Numbered from the stretch's first letter, positions 1-9,804 are shown. The stretch: 64,000 bases of DNA from OLB7 sp966250335 (GCA_966250335.1 CBINGZ010000010.1:81587-145586); one strand, 5' to 3'. The notes: generated by a model from the letters alone, not told the origin. Translations and numbers: made by a program.

Positions 1-1
1 C

Positions 2-1855
2 TCCGCCCAGCAGCGGATGCTGATCGGTCCCACGGCTGAAGTCGAGTACGGCGTCCCCCTGACCGTCGATCGCGAGCCGGGGCTGGTCAACAGCTTCGGC
101 GTCTCCGGGCTGGGGAGGTCGTACAACCTGACCGGCGCGGCGGGGATCCGTCTGGATGCGACAGGATTTCTCGGCGGATCGATCCGCTCCTCGGCGGCTC
201 TTACACTCGCCCTCTCCACCGGCAGCTTCACCTCGAACCCCTACACCGTAAGCGAGGCCATCGATACCTCCGCCGTTCTTCGGGAGACGGAACGGGAGTT
301 CGGAGTCTACACCACCCTCAGCATGCTTCGTCTCGATCTGATGCCGATGGCGTTCGAGGTCGGCGGTCTCTTCGATATCGGCGTGGGCGCATGGGGGAGC
401 TACAGGCTCAACTCCGGGTTCATCGAGACCGAGCGACTGAGAGGTCCCGCGGGGATCGCCTTTCCGGATGGGACGACGTCGCGCACGGTGCTGGCCGGGG
501 AGGAGCTCGGGGCCGCGCGGTTCCGATGGGGCGTCACGGCCGCGATCGACCGAAGGATAACCTCGACCCCCTCCGCCTTCATCACCCCCTTCGCCACCAT
601 CAGGCTCGACGTGCAGGCGCTGATCGAGGGGACCGGGCTGCGCCGCGCGACCAGCGGGGGAATCGGGCTGGCTCTTCTGCTCGATCCGTCGCCGGAGGTT
701 CCGGCGCCGATTCCGGCGGCCGAACTCGACACATCGCGGCAGGATCTTCCATCCGAACGGCTTTCCATCAGGCTTCACGCGCTCGACAGCGCGGGGGGGC
801 GTCTGCCGGCTCTTCATATCCGGTCGGCGGGCTATCGGCACCGTGTGCAGGCGCCGGTGGCGGAGTTCATCGGGTTCGATCAGGGATCGGCGACACTTCC
901 ATCGTATGTCGAGATGATCGAAGCGGGCGAGACAGCCGGTTTCTCGATGATATCGCTTGCCAGACTCGAGCCGACCGAGATCCGCAGGCACTCGCTGAAC
1001 ATTATCGCATCACGACTACGCGACGAACCGAAGGGGAAGCTGACGGTAACGGGAACGGCGGGATGGTCGGAAGGAGATGGGGAGACGGTCACGCGCCGTC
1101 GCGCCGAGGCGGTCAGGGGCTATCTGACGGACGTCTGGGGAATTCAGCCGGCACGGGTCGAGGTAGTGATCGAGGCGGCCGGGAAGCGCAGGGCGGGGGT
1201 CGGGCTCCGAAGCTCATCCCCCGGACTGCTCCGTCCCGCCGTCGTGGAATGGATCGTGAACCGACTCGAAACTTCCCCCATCTCCCTGGTGAAATCGGTC
1301 GACGCCTCCGACGATCGACCGTGGACCGTTACGTTCCTGCAGAACGGAGAGACGGTCGGCTCCTTCTCCCGCGAGGATGAGAAGAGCGGAAGCAGGCCGG
1401 AGGGATCGTTCGGACTCGACGAGGGCTCCACCTTTCCCCTGATCGCCGAGCTCACCGTGCGGAATCCCGACGGTTCGATCGATACCGCGCGGGACGAACT
1501 CCCCCTCTCCGTCACCGGGCGTCAGGGCTCCCCGGTCGTCGAACAGGAATATCTCTCAACGATTATTCTTCCCGGTCCGACGCCCGAACGGATGCGGGAG
1601 GAGGTTGCGGCGACGGCCTCCGCGCTCAGGAGCGGCGCCGTCATCACGATCGCTCCCCTTCCTCCGGCTGAGGGAACCCCGTCGGAAGATCGTCTTCCGA
1701 CGGGGTTCGTATCGCATGTCGCCGCGATGCTTCTTGAGGAACTCTCGGCCTCCTCGATCGCGATCCGGGAGCTGCGGGCCACAGGCTCCGGGGAGAGGGG
1801 GGGCGGAGCCCTGATCACGGTTCGGCAGCCCGTCGGCGGATCGTTGAAGCAGTAA
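2..1855 (+). CDS. Envelope protein with OmpA-like C-terminal region, 5' partial
   Basis: The frame is open from the first bases of the window (codons for SAQQR precede the first ATG at 17), so the true start and probably a signal peptide lie upstream. The first ~240 residues alternate polar and hydrophobic positions with many Gly/aromatic residues, as expected for an outer-membrane beta-barrel. Further on, about residues 330-400, a stretch resembling an OmpA-type peptidoglycan-binding domain appears (TVTGTAGWSEGDGETVTRRR followed by AEAVRGYL), a pattern typical of OmpA C-termini in which the last helix carries RRAxAVxxYL. A second, weaker OmpA-like unit may follow near the C-terminus. The likely role is anchoring the outer membrane to the cell wall, by family inference. 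The C-terminus (QPVGGSLKQ) is not a T9SS sorting domain. The exact family is not certain. Confidence 0.7.
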   Translation, partial: SAQQRMLIGPTAEVEYGVPLTVDREPGLVNSFGVSGLGRSYNLTGAAGIRLDATGFLGGSIRSSAALTLALSTGSFTSNPYTVSEAIDTSAVLRETEREFGVYTTLSMLRLDLMPMAFEVGGLFDIGVGAWGSYRLNSGFIETERLRGPAGIAFPDGTTSRTVLAGEELGAARFRWGVTAAIDRRITSTPSAFITPFATIRLDVQALIEGTGLRRATSGGIGLALLLDPSPEVPAPIPAAELDTSRQDLPSERLSIRLHALDSAGGRLPALHIRSAGYRHRVQAPVAEFIGFDQGSATLPSYVEMIEAGETAGFSMISLARLEPTEIRRHSLNIIASRLRDEPKGKLTVTGTAGWSEGDGETVTRRRAEAVRGYLTDVWGIQPARVEVVIEAAGKRRAGVGLRSSSPGLLRPAVVEWIVNRLETSPISLVKSVDASDDRPWTVTFLQNGETVGSFSREDEKSGSRPEGSFGLDEGSTFPLIAELTVRNPDGSIDTARDELPLSVTGRQGSPVVEQEYLSTIILPGPTPERMREEVAATASALRSGAVITIAPLPPAEGTPSEDRLPTGFVSHVAAMLLEELSASSIAIRELRATGSGERGGGALITVRQPVGGSLKQ

Positions 1856-1888
1856 GATCGTGATCCCGATCCGCCCGGGTCTCCGGCA

Positions 1889-3304
1889 TCACTTCACATG
1901 CACCAGCACTCCGGACTTCTCGAACGCGCCGGCCGTGAGCCGATAGTGATACGTGCCGGCGGGGAGCGTTCCTGCATCAAGGGAGATATGGTGTTCCCCC
2001 GCCTCAAGGCGATCGTCGACCGGGATCGTTCTCACGGCCCCCAGAGCGTCGTGGATCGTCAGCCGCACGTTGCACGGTGAGTCGAGCGTGAAGCGGAGGG
2101 TCGTCGATCCCGAAAACGGGTTCGGCTCCACCGATACCATTGATTGCGATGCATCTCCCTCATATCCGACTCCGAGAGTCTTGACCGTCTCGGTGATCGT
2201 CTCCTGCTGGAAGTCGACGGTCATGGTTCCCCCGGCGAACTCTCGTCTCCAGATCCATCCCTCCCTGACCGCCGGGGCGATCGGATCGCCGAACCGCGCG
2301 GGCCATGTCGACCAGGCGTTGTCGCGGCCTGCCAGGATGTTCCAGTCTGCCCCGACGAAGATCGCGTCCCCCTTCTCCCGGATCATCATCGCGGCGGCGG
2401 CGACGATCCTCGTCTGCCTGAACGTATACTCGTCGGAGCCTCCCAGGCCGGGGGTGAGGAGCACCAGTCTTCCGCTGTCGAGCAGGCGGCGGTACTCGTC
2501 CAGTTCGTTCCGGATGAGGAGGGTGTCGGTGTCGACCATCCTGTTGAACGGGTTGGCCGCCTCCGCCATGAAGACTCCGTCCAGGTCGTCCATGAAGGTC
2601 GTCTGCCGCATTTCCAGGCGGGGGACCGTAAAGCGGACGACGACCGGGAAGCCGACCGCGTCGCTCTCCTTCTTGATCTTCTCCAGCAGGATCGACCAGA
2701 CCGCGGCCGAGACCGTCCAGAGATCGGGGAGGTCGGAGATGAGGAGAAAATCTCCATGCTTCCGCGCCTCCTCCACGATCAGCCGGGCCAGGTTGTCGTG
2801 CGCCGTGTTGCTGATGAGGCGGCGCGTCGTGTCGCCGTAGGTCTCGTAGAGGTGATCCAGGCCGATCGCCTCCCACGTGAGGTATCGCGGCGGGTCGAAG
2901 GGGTCGGACCCGGTCTCTGCCGCGAAGACGGCCGAGAGATCGACGCCGACGAGGCCCGATGTCGGGGCATGAGCCTTGTGGAACGAGAGAAGCGAATCGC
3001 GTGAGAGATCGAAGATGTAGGGATTGTCGGTTCTGGTATGGACATCGGCCACGACCGATCGTGAGACGATGGAGTCGGGCGCGCCGCGGAGCGCGGGAGG
3101 GTTCAGGAGAGGAGTGAAGAGGAGGCTTTCGTCGGAGTCGATCCCCTTCAGCCAGTCGCGGCCGACGATTTCGGTTCCCGGGTCGGGCGTACGCTCGTCA
3201 TCTCTGCTCTGCGCATGAAGGCCGGCAGGCGCGAGCATGGCGAGCGTCGCGATCAGAGTGGGAGTTCCTGCGGAGCGCAGGCAGGTCCGTATGAATCGTT
3301 TCAT
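1889..3304 (-). CDS. Secreted protein with T9SS-type C-terminal sorting domain
   Basis: A 471-residue protein starting with a clear signal peptide (MKRFIRTCLRSAG..., cleavage likely after AGLHAQ). The C-terminal ~80 residues form a T9SS sorting domain: EPNPFSGSTTLRFTL, then a beta-rich segment with LPAGTYHYRL, ending GVLVHVK. The middle part is not clearly assigned. Its segments DGVFMAEAANPFN and FVGADWNILAGRDNAWSTWP loosely resemble the barrel of putative secreted glycoside-hydrolase-like proteins in which a D/N-rich strand ends each beta strand, but I cannot name a family. It is convergent with the preceding gene (33 bp between stops). The protein is expected to be exported through Sec and then the type IX system, ending up cell-surface or extracellular. 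Confidence 0.8.
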   Translation of the reverse strand: MKRFIRTCLRSAGTPTLIATLAMLAPAGLHAQSRDDERTPDPGTEIVGRDWLKGIDSDESLLFTPLLNPPALRGAPDSIVSRSVVADVHTRTDNPYIFDLSRDSLLSFHKAHAPTSGLVGVDLSAVFAAETGSDPFDPPRYLTWEAIGLDHLYETYGDTTRRLISNTAHDNLARLIVEEARKHGDFLLISDLPDLWTVSAAVWSILLEKIKKESDAVGFPVVVRFTVPRLEMRQTTFMDDLDGVFMAEAANPFNRMVDTDTLLIRNELDEYRRLLDSGRLVLLTPGLGGSDEYTFRQTRIVAAAAMMIREKGDAIFVGADWNILAGRDNAWSTWPARFGDPIAPAVREGWIWRREFAGGTMTVDFQQETITETVKTLGVGYEGDASQSMVSVEPNPFSGSTTLRFTLDSPCNVRLTIHDALGAVRTIPVDDRLEAGEHHISLDAGTLPAGTYHYRLTAGAFEKSGVLVHVK

Positions 3305-3387
3305 GAGGTGAATTTCGATTGAGTGAACGGAATGGCACCGTGAAACGACGTACGAAGATGCACCGACCTGACACGATGGAACGGGAC

Positions 3388-3424
3388 AAAAAAAAGCCCG
3401 GCCGATCTCGGTATTCGGCCGGGC
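3388..3424 (-). terminator. Intrinsic terminator of the sigma/anti-sigma operon
   Basis: Read on the minus strand, a 10-bp GC stem (GCCCGGCCGA paired with TCGGCCGGGC, 3396-3405 and 3415-3424) is followed by a run of eight or more T (3388-3395 on the plus strand is A-rich). It lies about 160 bp after the stop of the anti-sigma gene and is the only strong hairpin there. Confidence 0.8.
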
Positions 3425-3581
3425 ACTCCTGGAACGATCTAGAGAGGCTTGTAGAGAACCAAGTAGATCGGGGGAGCTATTACAAACGATTCGGTCGTAT
3501 GCACATAAAGTGACTGATCACCCTCTCACGTATTGCGCCCCCTACCTGTAACAGTTTGTATTTTCCGTCTTAGCGTTCTTG

Positions 3582-4151
3582 CTATCTGCCGGGGCCGGTG
3601 ACCGGGCCGGGGTCCTTCGGATTTTTGCGGGATTTCCGAACATTTCGTCCCTGCTGTTCCTGCTGGGCGACGGCCGCCGCCTGGGTCAGCGAATCGCGGA
3701 TCGACGCCACGACGGAGTCACGGTTGAAGGGGGCCGGCGTCGGGGCCTTGAGCATCGGGCGCTCGGCGGCTGTGCGGACCACCTCCTGCGGCCAGAAGTC
3801 GTCGTTGGTCTTGACAAGATCGGCGCCGAAGAACCCGGCAACCGAACCGACGATGATCGCTCCCGCGACGGCTGCTGCGATCATGCCGCCGCGAGCCGCC
3901 GGTGTCGGGGGGGAGCTGGGCGAGTCGGCGGGCTCGAGCCCCACCTCCGGGCCGAGGCGTGAGAGGATATCGAGATCCTCACCGGATGTCAGCGACTGAT
4001 ATTGTTCGTTTCTATGAAGCGCGCTTTGCAGCTTCATCTGCTGGCGAAAGAGGACCCGCTGCGCGGGATCGTTCGCCAGATCGCCGAAGAGCTTCGCCGA
4101 CTCTGCGTCGGGGAGCTCGCCGTCGATCAGATGGTACAGTTCCTCATTCAT
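3582..4151 (-). CDS. Anti-sigma factor-like membrane protein
   Basis: A 189-residue protein directly downstream of an ECF sigma factor gene (40-bp gap, same strand), the usual place for its anti-sigma partner. The N-terminus (MNEELYHLIDGELPDAESA) has the LIDGEL signature seen at the start of anti-sigma domains, followed by a helical region to about residue 70. One transmembrane helix is visible near residues 88-110 (GGMIAAAVAGAIIVGSVAGFFGA). The rest is an extracytoplasmic tail rich in Pro, Ala and basic residues. No zinc-binding HxxxCxxC motif is present, so it would be a non-ZAS type. The expected role is to hold the cognate sigma factor at the membrane until a signal releases it. The partner assignment is inferred from context. 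Confidence 0.7.
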   Translation of the reverse strand: MNEELYHLIDGELPDAESAKLFGDLANDPAQRVLFRQQMKLQSALHRNEQYQSLTSGEDLDILSRLGPEVGLEPADSPSSPPTPAARGGMIAAAVAGAIIVGSVAGFFGADLVKTNDDFWPQEVVRTAAERPMLKAPTPAPFNRDSVVASIRDSLTQAAAVAQQEQQGRNVRKSRKNPKDPGPVTGPGR

Positions 4152-4191
4152 GGCCGTACTTCTTCATCAATAGTTAGGGGCACCGGCAGGC

Positions 4192-4746
4192 CTACCGCGT
4201 GCTTTCCAGGTACACGGAGAGTCGCTGGCGTAATGTATCGCGACCTTTGAAAATCCTGAATTTCACCGTCGACACCGGTGTGCCGGTGATCTGCGCTATC
4301 TCATCGTACGAGTGTCCCTGTACATCGCGCAGAATCACCGCCTCGCGGTAGATCTCGGGGAGTGATTCGATCTCCGTCGTGAGCACTTCCTGGAGCATCA
4401 CATCCGAGCTTTGTTCCAGCACCGGAAGCTGAAGTTCGTCGATCTGGTCGTGCTCCTTGGTCGTTCGCAGCATGTCTATACAGACGTTGCGCGTAAGACG
4501 GAAGAGCCAGGCGGCGACGTTCGTCCCCTTCTGGTACATGCGGGCGTTCTGAAATGCCTTCAACAACGCCTCCTGGAGCGCATCCTTGGCGCGCTCCCTG
4601 TCACCTATCATACGGCAGCAGTAGGTGAAGAGGCGCTGGCGATAGCGGTCGTACAGCAGCACGAACGCCCGCTTGTCCCCATCAGCCACCATCTGCAGCA
4701 GCTCGTCGTCGGATGCCGCCGTCTGCCGATTCTTCTTGCCTATCAA
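4192..4746 (-). CDS. ECF-type RNA polymerase sigma factor
   Basis: 184 residues with sigma region 2 (about residues 25-95: LLYDRYRQRLFTYCCRMIGD, then DALQEALLKAFQNA) and region 4 (about 125-180: LPEIYREAVILRDVQGHSYD, EIAQITGTPVSTVKFRIFKG). There is no region 1.1 or 3, which defines an extracytoplasmic-function sigma factor of the RpoE class. The frame begins with TTG at 4746, preceded by a GGTGG-like ribosome binding site; no in-frame ATG lies before the conserved domain. It is the first gene of a two-gene operon with the anti-sigma gene. Its regulon cannot be read from this window. Confidence 0.9.
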   Translation of the reverse strand: MIGKKNRQTAASDDELLQMVADGDKRAFVLLYDRYRQRLFTYCCRMIGDRERAKDALQEALLKAFQNARMYQKGTNVAAWLFRLTRNVCIDMLRTTKEHDQIDELQLPVLEQSSDVMLQEVLTTEIESLPEIYREAVILRDVQGHSYDEIAQITGTPVSTVKFRIFKGRDTLRQRLSVYLESTR

Positions 4747-4875
4747 GATGTCACCACCGGGCTCTGTATGGAAGTTGAGAGCTCCCGTGATCCGAGCTTC
4801 CGGCAGGGTCGATCCGGCATTCCGGTAACCCCATGCAGGCTCACATCCGGGAGAACGTGCCGACGAGGAAAAAGG

Positions 4876-7173
4876 TTAGACGGGCTCATTCGATGATCGC
4901 TGCCCCTCACGCGCCCACGCCTCCACCACGGTAAGCGCCGCGACGTTGACGATATCCTCCACCTCGCTCGACCTCTGCAGGACATGCACGGGTCGATTCA
5001 TTCCCATCAGGAGCGGTCCTATCGCCTCGCACTCGCCGATCCGCATCAGGAGCTTGTAGGCGATGTTGCCGGCGTCGATGTTCGGGAAGATCAGCACGTT
5101 GGCCGGCTGTCCCTCCATCGAGTTGAAGGGGAAGAAGGTGTTGAGGATATCGCTGGAGACGGCCGTATCGGCCTGCATCTCGCCGTCGATGATCAGGGAG
5201 GGATCATGCGCCTTCACGAGCTCCGTGGCGCGGCGCATCTTCTCGGCGGCGGGATGCTTGGAGTCCCCGAAGTTGGAGAAGGAGAGCATCGCGACGCGAG
5301 GAACGACCCCGAAGCGGCGAGCGGTCTCGGCCGCCATCCGCGCGATCTCGGCAAGATCCTCGGCCGTCGGTTCGATGTTGACGGTCGTGTCGGCAAGAAA
5401 GTACGTTCCCCCCGACTTCGGCATCAGAATATAGACCCCCGCCACACGGGAGTAGCGGGGATCGCGTCCCACCGCCTGCAGCGCAGGACGGATGACATCG
5501 GGATACGATATCGATACGCCCGCCACCAGACCGTCGGCGTCGCCGCGCCTGACCATCATCATCCCGAAATATATCGTTCTGACCATCAATCTGCCGGCCG
5601 TGGCCTCGGTGACCCCCTTGCGCGAACGGACCTGATGGAACTCACCGCGATATTCCAGCCCGCGCGGGTCCTCAAGCGGGTTGACGATCTCCACGCCGGT
5701 CAGGTCGATATGATAGCTCCGGGCGAGTTCCCTGATGATCGGCTCGCGCCCCAGAAGGATCGGAACGCAGATCCCCTCCTCCACCAGACGCTGCGCGGCC
5801 CGCAGGATCGGAGCCTCCTCACCTTCCGGGAAGACGATCTTCTTCAGCGGCTTCAGCGACTGCGCCTCGTTGATGATCGGCACCATGAACCCGCGTGATT
5901 TCCCGAGCCGCGCCTCGAGCTGATCCTTGTACTCTTCCCAGTTCTCGATCGGCATCCGCGCCACCCCCGTCTCCATCGCAGCCCGCGCCACGGCGGGGGC
6001 GACCCAGAGAAGGACACGCTTGTCGAACGGTTTCGGGATGATGTATTCGGGGCCGAAGCGGATCGGTTTGTCGCCGTAGCTCCGGATGACCGAGTCGGCC
6101 ACATCCTGCCGGGCCAGATCGGAAAGGGCGCGCGCGGCCGCCAGCTTCATCTCGTCGTTGATGGCGCGGGCGCGCACGTCCAGCGCTCCGCGGAAGATGA
6201 AGGGGAAGCCGAGGACGTTGTTCACCTGGTTGGGATAGTCGCTCCGTCCGGTCGCCATGATGATGTCGGAACGGACGGCGGTCGCCTCGTCGTAGCCGAT
6301 CTCGGGGTCGGGGTTCGCCATGGCGAAGACGATCGGGCGGTCGGCCATCGAGGTGATCATCTCCTGGGTGACGACCCCTGCCTGCGAGAGACCGATGAAG
6401 ACGTCGGCCCCGCGCATCACGTCGCCGAGGGTGGCGGGGGATTCGCCGTTGGCGAACTCCGCCTTGTAGATGTTCAGATCGTCCCGTTTACGATGTATCA
6501 GTCCCTTCGAATCGCACATGAAGATGTTCTCGTGCCGGGCGCCGAGCAGCACGTAGAAACGGGCGCAGCTGATGGCGGCGGCTCCCGCGCCGGAGACGAC
6601 GATCTTCACATCCTCGATCCGCTTCCCCTGGAGCTCCGTGGCGTTGATGAGAGCGGCGCCGGAGATGATCGCGGTGCCGTGCTGGTCGTCGTGAAAGACC
6701 GGGATGCTCATCCGCTCCTTCAGCGTCTCCTCGATCTGGAAGCATTCGGGGGAGCGGATATCCTCCAGGTTGATCCCTCCGAACGTCGGCTCCATCGAGG
6801 CGATGATGTCGATCACCTTCTCCGGGTCGCCGGCATCGATCTCGATGTCGAACACATCGATATCGGCGAATTTCTTGAAGAGGATTCCCTTCCCCTCCAT
6901 CACCGGCTTCCCGGCCGCCGGGCCGATGTTCCCAAGGCCGAGCACGGCGGTTCCGTTGGTGATGACGGCGACCAGGTTTCCCTTGGCCGTGTAGTCGTAG
7001 ACCTTCTCCTCGTCGGCAGCGATCTCCCTGCACGGCTCGGCCACACCGGGGGTGTAGGCCAGCGACAGATCGCGTTGCGTGGAAACCGGTTTGGTCGATA
7101 TGACCTCGATCTTTCCCTTCCGTCCGCTCTTATGATACTCGAGCGCTTCCTCGCGCTTGATAAGCATGCTCAT
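4876..7173 (-). CDS. maeB: NADP-dependent malic enzyme with phosphotransacetylase-like C-terminal domain
   Basis: Converts malate to pyruvate and CO2, linking the TCA cycle to pyruvate and NADPH supply. The N-terminal half is a full malic enzyme (LAYTPGVAEPCREIA, FHDDQHGTAIISGAA, and the nucleotide-binding VVSGAGAAAISCARF). The C-terminal ~330 residues are a phosphotransacetylase-like domain (KIVFPEGEEAPILRAAQRLV ... MSFSNFGDSKHP ... NVLIFPNIDAGNIAYKL), the standard MaeB fusion of about 760 residues. I set the start at 7173 (MSMLIKREEA), where AAGGA lies seven bases upstream. The open frame continues upstream to 7569, but those 132 residues have no homology-like pattern and would make the protein too long. 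It has no operon partner. Confidence 0.95.
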   Translation of the reverse strand: MSMLIKREEALEYHKSGRKGKIEVISTKPVSTQRDLSLAYTPGVAEPCREIAADEEKVYDYTAKGNLVAVITNGTAVLGLGNIGPAAGKPVMEGKGILFKKFADIDVFDIEIDAGDPEKVIDIIASMEPTFGGINLEDIRSPECFQIEETLKERMSIPVFHDDQHGTAIISGAALINATELQGKRIEDVKIVVSGAGAAAISCARFYVLLGARHENIFMCDSKGLIHRKRDDLNIYKAEFANGESPATLGDVMRGADVFIGLSQAGVVTQEMITSMADRPIVFAMANPDPEIGYDEATAVRSDIIMATGRSDYPNQVNNVLGFPFIFRGALDVRARAINDEMKLAAARALSDLARQDVADSVIRSYGDKPIRFGPEYIIPKPFDKRVLLWVAPAVARAAMETGVARMPIENWEEYKDQLEARLGKSRGFMVPIINEAQSLKPLKKIVFPEGEEAPILRAAQRLVEEGICVPILLGREPIIRELARSYHIDLTGVEIVNPLEDPRGLEYRGEFHQVRSRKGVTEATAGRLMVRTIYFGMMMVRRGDADGLVAGVSISYPDVIRPALQAVGRDPRYSRVAGVYILMPKSGGTYFLADTTVNIEPTAEDLAEIARMAAETARRFGVVPRVAMLSFSNFGDSKHPAAEKMRRATELVKAHDPSLIIDGEMQADTAVSSDILNTFFPFNSMEGQPANVLIFPNIDAGNIAYKLLMRIGECEAIGPLLMGMNRPVHVLQRSSEVEDIVNVAALTVVEAWAREGQRSSNEPV

Positions 7174-7578
7174 GATCTGTTCCTTGGTTGCTTGGGGTGC
7201 ATCCGCCCGTCCGATGTTCCGTCCCCTTGTTCCGCGCCGATCGACGTAGAAAGGCGAAAATAAAAGAACCGGGGAAACCGTGAAGGTGTCCGCCATAATG
7301 TCGGCGCCCCCGCCCGGCGGGAACTCCGGTTCCTCCGCCCAATGTTCTTCACAGTGCCATTCAAAAAGTTTGCACCCCGATGATCGACAGGCGGAAGGAA
7401 CCCGGCCCCGGGCGTCTCGCAACGAGACCCGGTCCAGGGGACCGCATTGCGACATCGGTATCGACACGCGCCCCGCTGCGGCGGGGGAGTCGACTCGCTC
7501 CACAAGGAGGAAACGGGAGAGCGGAGGGAGTCGTGCATATCCTTTTACGATTCTATAACCATACAACAAGGTACAGGT

Positions 7579-9198
7579 ATGAACAAGCTACTGGGATTGG
7601 CTACAACGGTTATTGCCCTGACGGCGGCAACGGCACAGGCACAGGATGTATCGGGAAGCGGAATGTTCTCGCTGCAGGGGCGTCTTACGACCTCCTCCGG
7701 TGAACCGGTCGCGGATGGAACCCATTCGTTGACCATCAATGTCTACGCCGCCGGGAACGGATCGGCGATGCACACCGAGACGGATATGGTGACCACGATC
7801 GACGGGGTTTTCTCGACGATGGTGGGGGATAACGGGACGAACGGCGCGCTGATGGTCGACGCCGACACCCGCTATGAGCTCGGCCTGGGCGTCGACGGCC
7901 AGAGCGAGTTCGGGACGCGCCTCCAGATCGGCGATGCGGTCAGCGCGATGAGCGCCGATGTCGCCGCCAACGCCGAGATGGTGGGAGGGATCGGCGTCTC
8001 CACCGCCGCCAACCCGATGCCGGGAACGCTCGTGCCGCTCGATGCAAGCGGCCGCCTGAGCGCGTCGCTGCTGGGGAACAGCACGGTCACCAGCATCAAC
8101 GGCATGCGGGGGAACGTCAACTTCGACGTCACCGGCCAGGGGGTCTCGCTCGATACCACGGGGGGACGTCTGCGGCTGAACATCACGGGCGGCGGCGGCG
8201 GGTCGTTCTCGCTCCCCTTCTCCGGCGATGCGAACACGATCGGTTCCGGCTCGACCGGCTTCCGGATCAGCGGCATGGGTGAAGGATCGGTCGCCGGCTT
8301 CACGAACACCGGCGCCGGCTCGGCGCTGCGCCTCAACTCCGCCGGCAACGCCGGGGGCGCCGCGACGATCGATATCGCCAACATGGGAGGGACGGCGATC
8401 AACGCCACCGGGACGAGCTCGGCCGATGCGGTCCTGCGTCTGCAGAACACCTCCAACGGCGTGAACGGTCGTCTGATCTCCGGCCTTGGGGCGACGGGGA
8501 ACGGGGTGTTCGACGTCATGACCAACGGTCAGACGAAGATCAACTCCTCCGCCTCGACGGCGCTCGACGTCTCCGCGAACGCCGCGGCCTCCACGGCCCT
8601 TACTCTCCGCAACGCCTCGACCGAGGCCTCCGCGAACCTGATCACCGGTCTCGACGCATCGGGAGCCACCGTGCTCGACGTGGCGGCGAACGGACAGACC
8701 TCGATCGCGGCGACGGCCGGGACGGGGCTCTCGGTGACGACGAACGCGGCAGCGGACGCGGCGCTTCGGCTGCAGAACAGCGCGGCCGGCGGGACGGCAC
8801 GTCTCATCACCGCCGTCAACTCGGGTGGGACCACCGTGCTCGACGTGGCGGCGAACGGACAGACGAAGATCAACTCCACGGTCGGCAACGCGCTGGAGGT
8901 GACCACGACGGCTGCCGGAGAGTCGGCGCTGAAGGTGACGGGAGGATTGACGCTGAACGGCGCGGTAGGGACCGGGACCGTCGATCTGAGCAACGGCAAC
9001 GTCACCGTCAGCAACCCTCTGGTGAAGGCCAACTCGATCATCATGCTGACCGTCACGAGCGGCACGAACCTGACGAACATCGTTCCGCTCCGCGTGTCGT
9101 CGCAGAACGGCGGTTCGTTCACGGTGTCGGCCATTCCCGGCGCCCTGGGGACGCTGACCGGCAACGTGGGCTTCAACTATCTCATCATCAACCAGTAA
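7579..9198 (+). CDS. Secreted repeat protein, tail-fibre/surface-fibre type
   Basis: 539 residues. A signal peptide (MNKLLGLATTVIALTAATAQ) is followed by a domain beginning SLQGRLTTSSGEPVADGTHS and then LTINVYAAGNGSAMHTET, which also opens the much longer protein at 27209-30775. The central part is built of 55-residue repeats (about residues 290-480) carrying VLDVAANGQTxI, ALxLxN and LITxxxxxG at the same places in each copy. This is typical of extended beta-solenoid fibre proteins. No T9SS domain is visible at the C-terminus (VGFNYLIINQ). The start was chosen at 7579 because of the signal peptide and an AGG just upstream; the frame is open to 7447. A small T9SS protein gene follows after 19 bp, and the pair is probably co-transcribed. 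Confidence 0.75.
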   Translation: MNKLLGLATTVIALTAATAQAQDVSGSGMFSLQGRLTTSSGEPVADGTHSLTINVYAAGNGSAMHTETDMVTTIDGVFSTMVGDNGTNGALMVDADTRYELGLGVDGQSEFGTRLQIGDAVSAMSADVAANAEMVGGIGVSTAANPMPGTLVPLDASGRLSASLLGNSTVTSINGMRGNVNFDVTGQGVSLDTTGGRLRLNITGGGGGSFSLPFSGDANTIGSGSTGFRISGMGEGSVAGFTNTGAGSALRLNSAGNAGGAATIDIANMGGTAINATGTSSADAVLRLQNTSNGVNGRLISGLGATGNGVFDVMTNGQTKINSSASTALDVSANAAASTALTLRNASTEASANLITGLDASGATVLDVAANGQTSIAATAGTGLSVTTNAAADAALRLQNSAAGGTARLITAVNSGGTTVLDVAANGQTKINSTVGNALEVTTTAAGESALKVTGGLTLNGAVGTGTVDLSNGNVTVSNPLVKANSIIMLTVTSGTNLTNIVPLRVSSQNGGSFTVSAIPGALGTLTGNVGFNYLIINQ

Positions 9199-9217
9199 GC
9201 CCATCCGGAGAATGACC

Positions 9218-9745
9218 ATGAGAACGAAACTCTTGTTCGCGACGGCGTTCCTGGCGGGGCTTCTCTCCACGGCGGGCGCCGACGCACAGCAGATCATGCT
9301 GGAGCGGGCGGTGATCGCAAACGGGGGAGGGATGGCGACGAACGGCACGACGACGATACACTACACGGTGGGGCAGCCGGTCGTCGGCGTCCTCTCCGGC
9401 GGCGGGATCACCGCATACCTCGGCTTCTGGAACTTCCCGTTCGCGATGACGCCGACCGGGGTGGAGGCGGATGCGGGAGCGGGGAGCATCCTTGCTCTGA
9501 ACGTGGCTCCCAACCCGGTGACGAGCCGGGGGAACGTGGGGGTGCGTCTTGCGACTCCGGGAGCGGTTGAGATATCGCTGTACGATCCGACGGGGACCAG
9601 GGTGAGGAAGCTCTTCCAGGGGGAGCGTCCCTCCGGCGACTTCACGGTGTCGCTGGACGCCGAGGATCTGGCGAGCGGCGCTTATTACATCGTAGTGAGC
9701 GCGCCGGGAGCATTGCTCCGCCGGCCGGTGACGGTCGTGCGCTGA
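9218..9745 (+). CDS. Small T9SS-exported surface protein
   Basis: 175 residues. The signal peptide is MRTKLLFATAFLAGLLSTAG and the mature part begins near QQIMLERAVIAN. The N-terminal domain contains TIHYTVGQPVVGVLSGGGIT followed by AYLGFWNF, matching the corresponding part of the protein at 26526-27056 (GTIGQPVIG ... QGFWY). The rest is a T9SS sorting domain (LNVAPNPVTSRGNVGVRLAT ... ISLYDPTGTRVRKLF ... LASGAYYIVV ... RPVTVVR). Two ATG codons, 9212 and 9218, are possible. The second is favoured because GGAG at 9207-9210 then has a 7-bp spacer. It is likely co-expressed with the preceding fibre-like protein and may be its cell-surface partner (inference). Confidence 0.85.
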   Translation: MRTKLLFATAFLAGLLSTAGADAQQIMLERAVIANGGGMATNGTTTIHYTVGQPVVGVLSGGGITAYLGFWNFPFAMTPTGVEADAGAGSILALNVAPNPVTSRGNVGVRLATPGAVEISLYDPTGTRVRKLFQGERPSGDFTVSLDAEDLASGAYYIVVSAPGALLRRPVTVVR

Positions 9746-9767
9746 GAGCAGCCGTCCTGATAAAATG

Positions 9768-9804
9768 CGAACGGGCGATCGGAGGGTATCCGATCGCCCG
9801 TTCG
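9768..9804. terminator. Bidirectional terminator between the 9218 gene and dapF
   Basis: A 16-bp perfect stem (9768-9783 with 9789-9804) with a 5-base loop sits between two convergent genes. On the minus strand the stem is followed by TTTTA, which suits dapF. On the plus strand the T content after it is modest. Confidence 0.8.

Noticed and set aside
3319..3513. 64-codon plus-strand frame
   Set aside because: It runs through the operon terminator hairpin and its A-run; no ribosome binding site or family pattern.
7174..7569. N-terminal extension of malic enzyme
   Set aside because: 132 extra residues without homology-like pattern; a good ribosome binding site supports the start at 7173.
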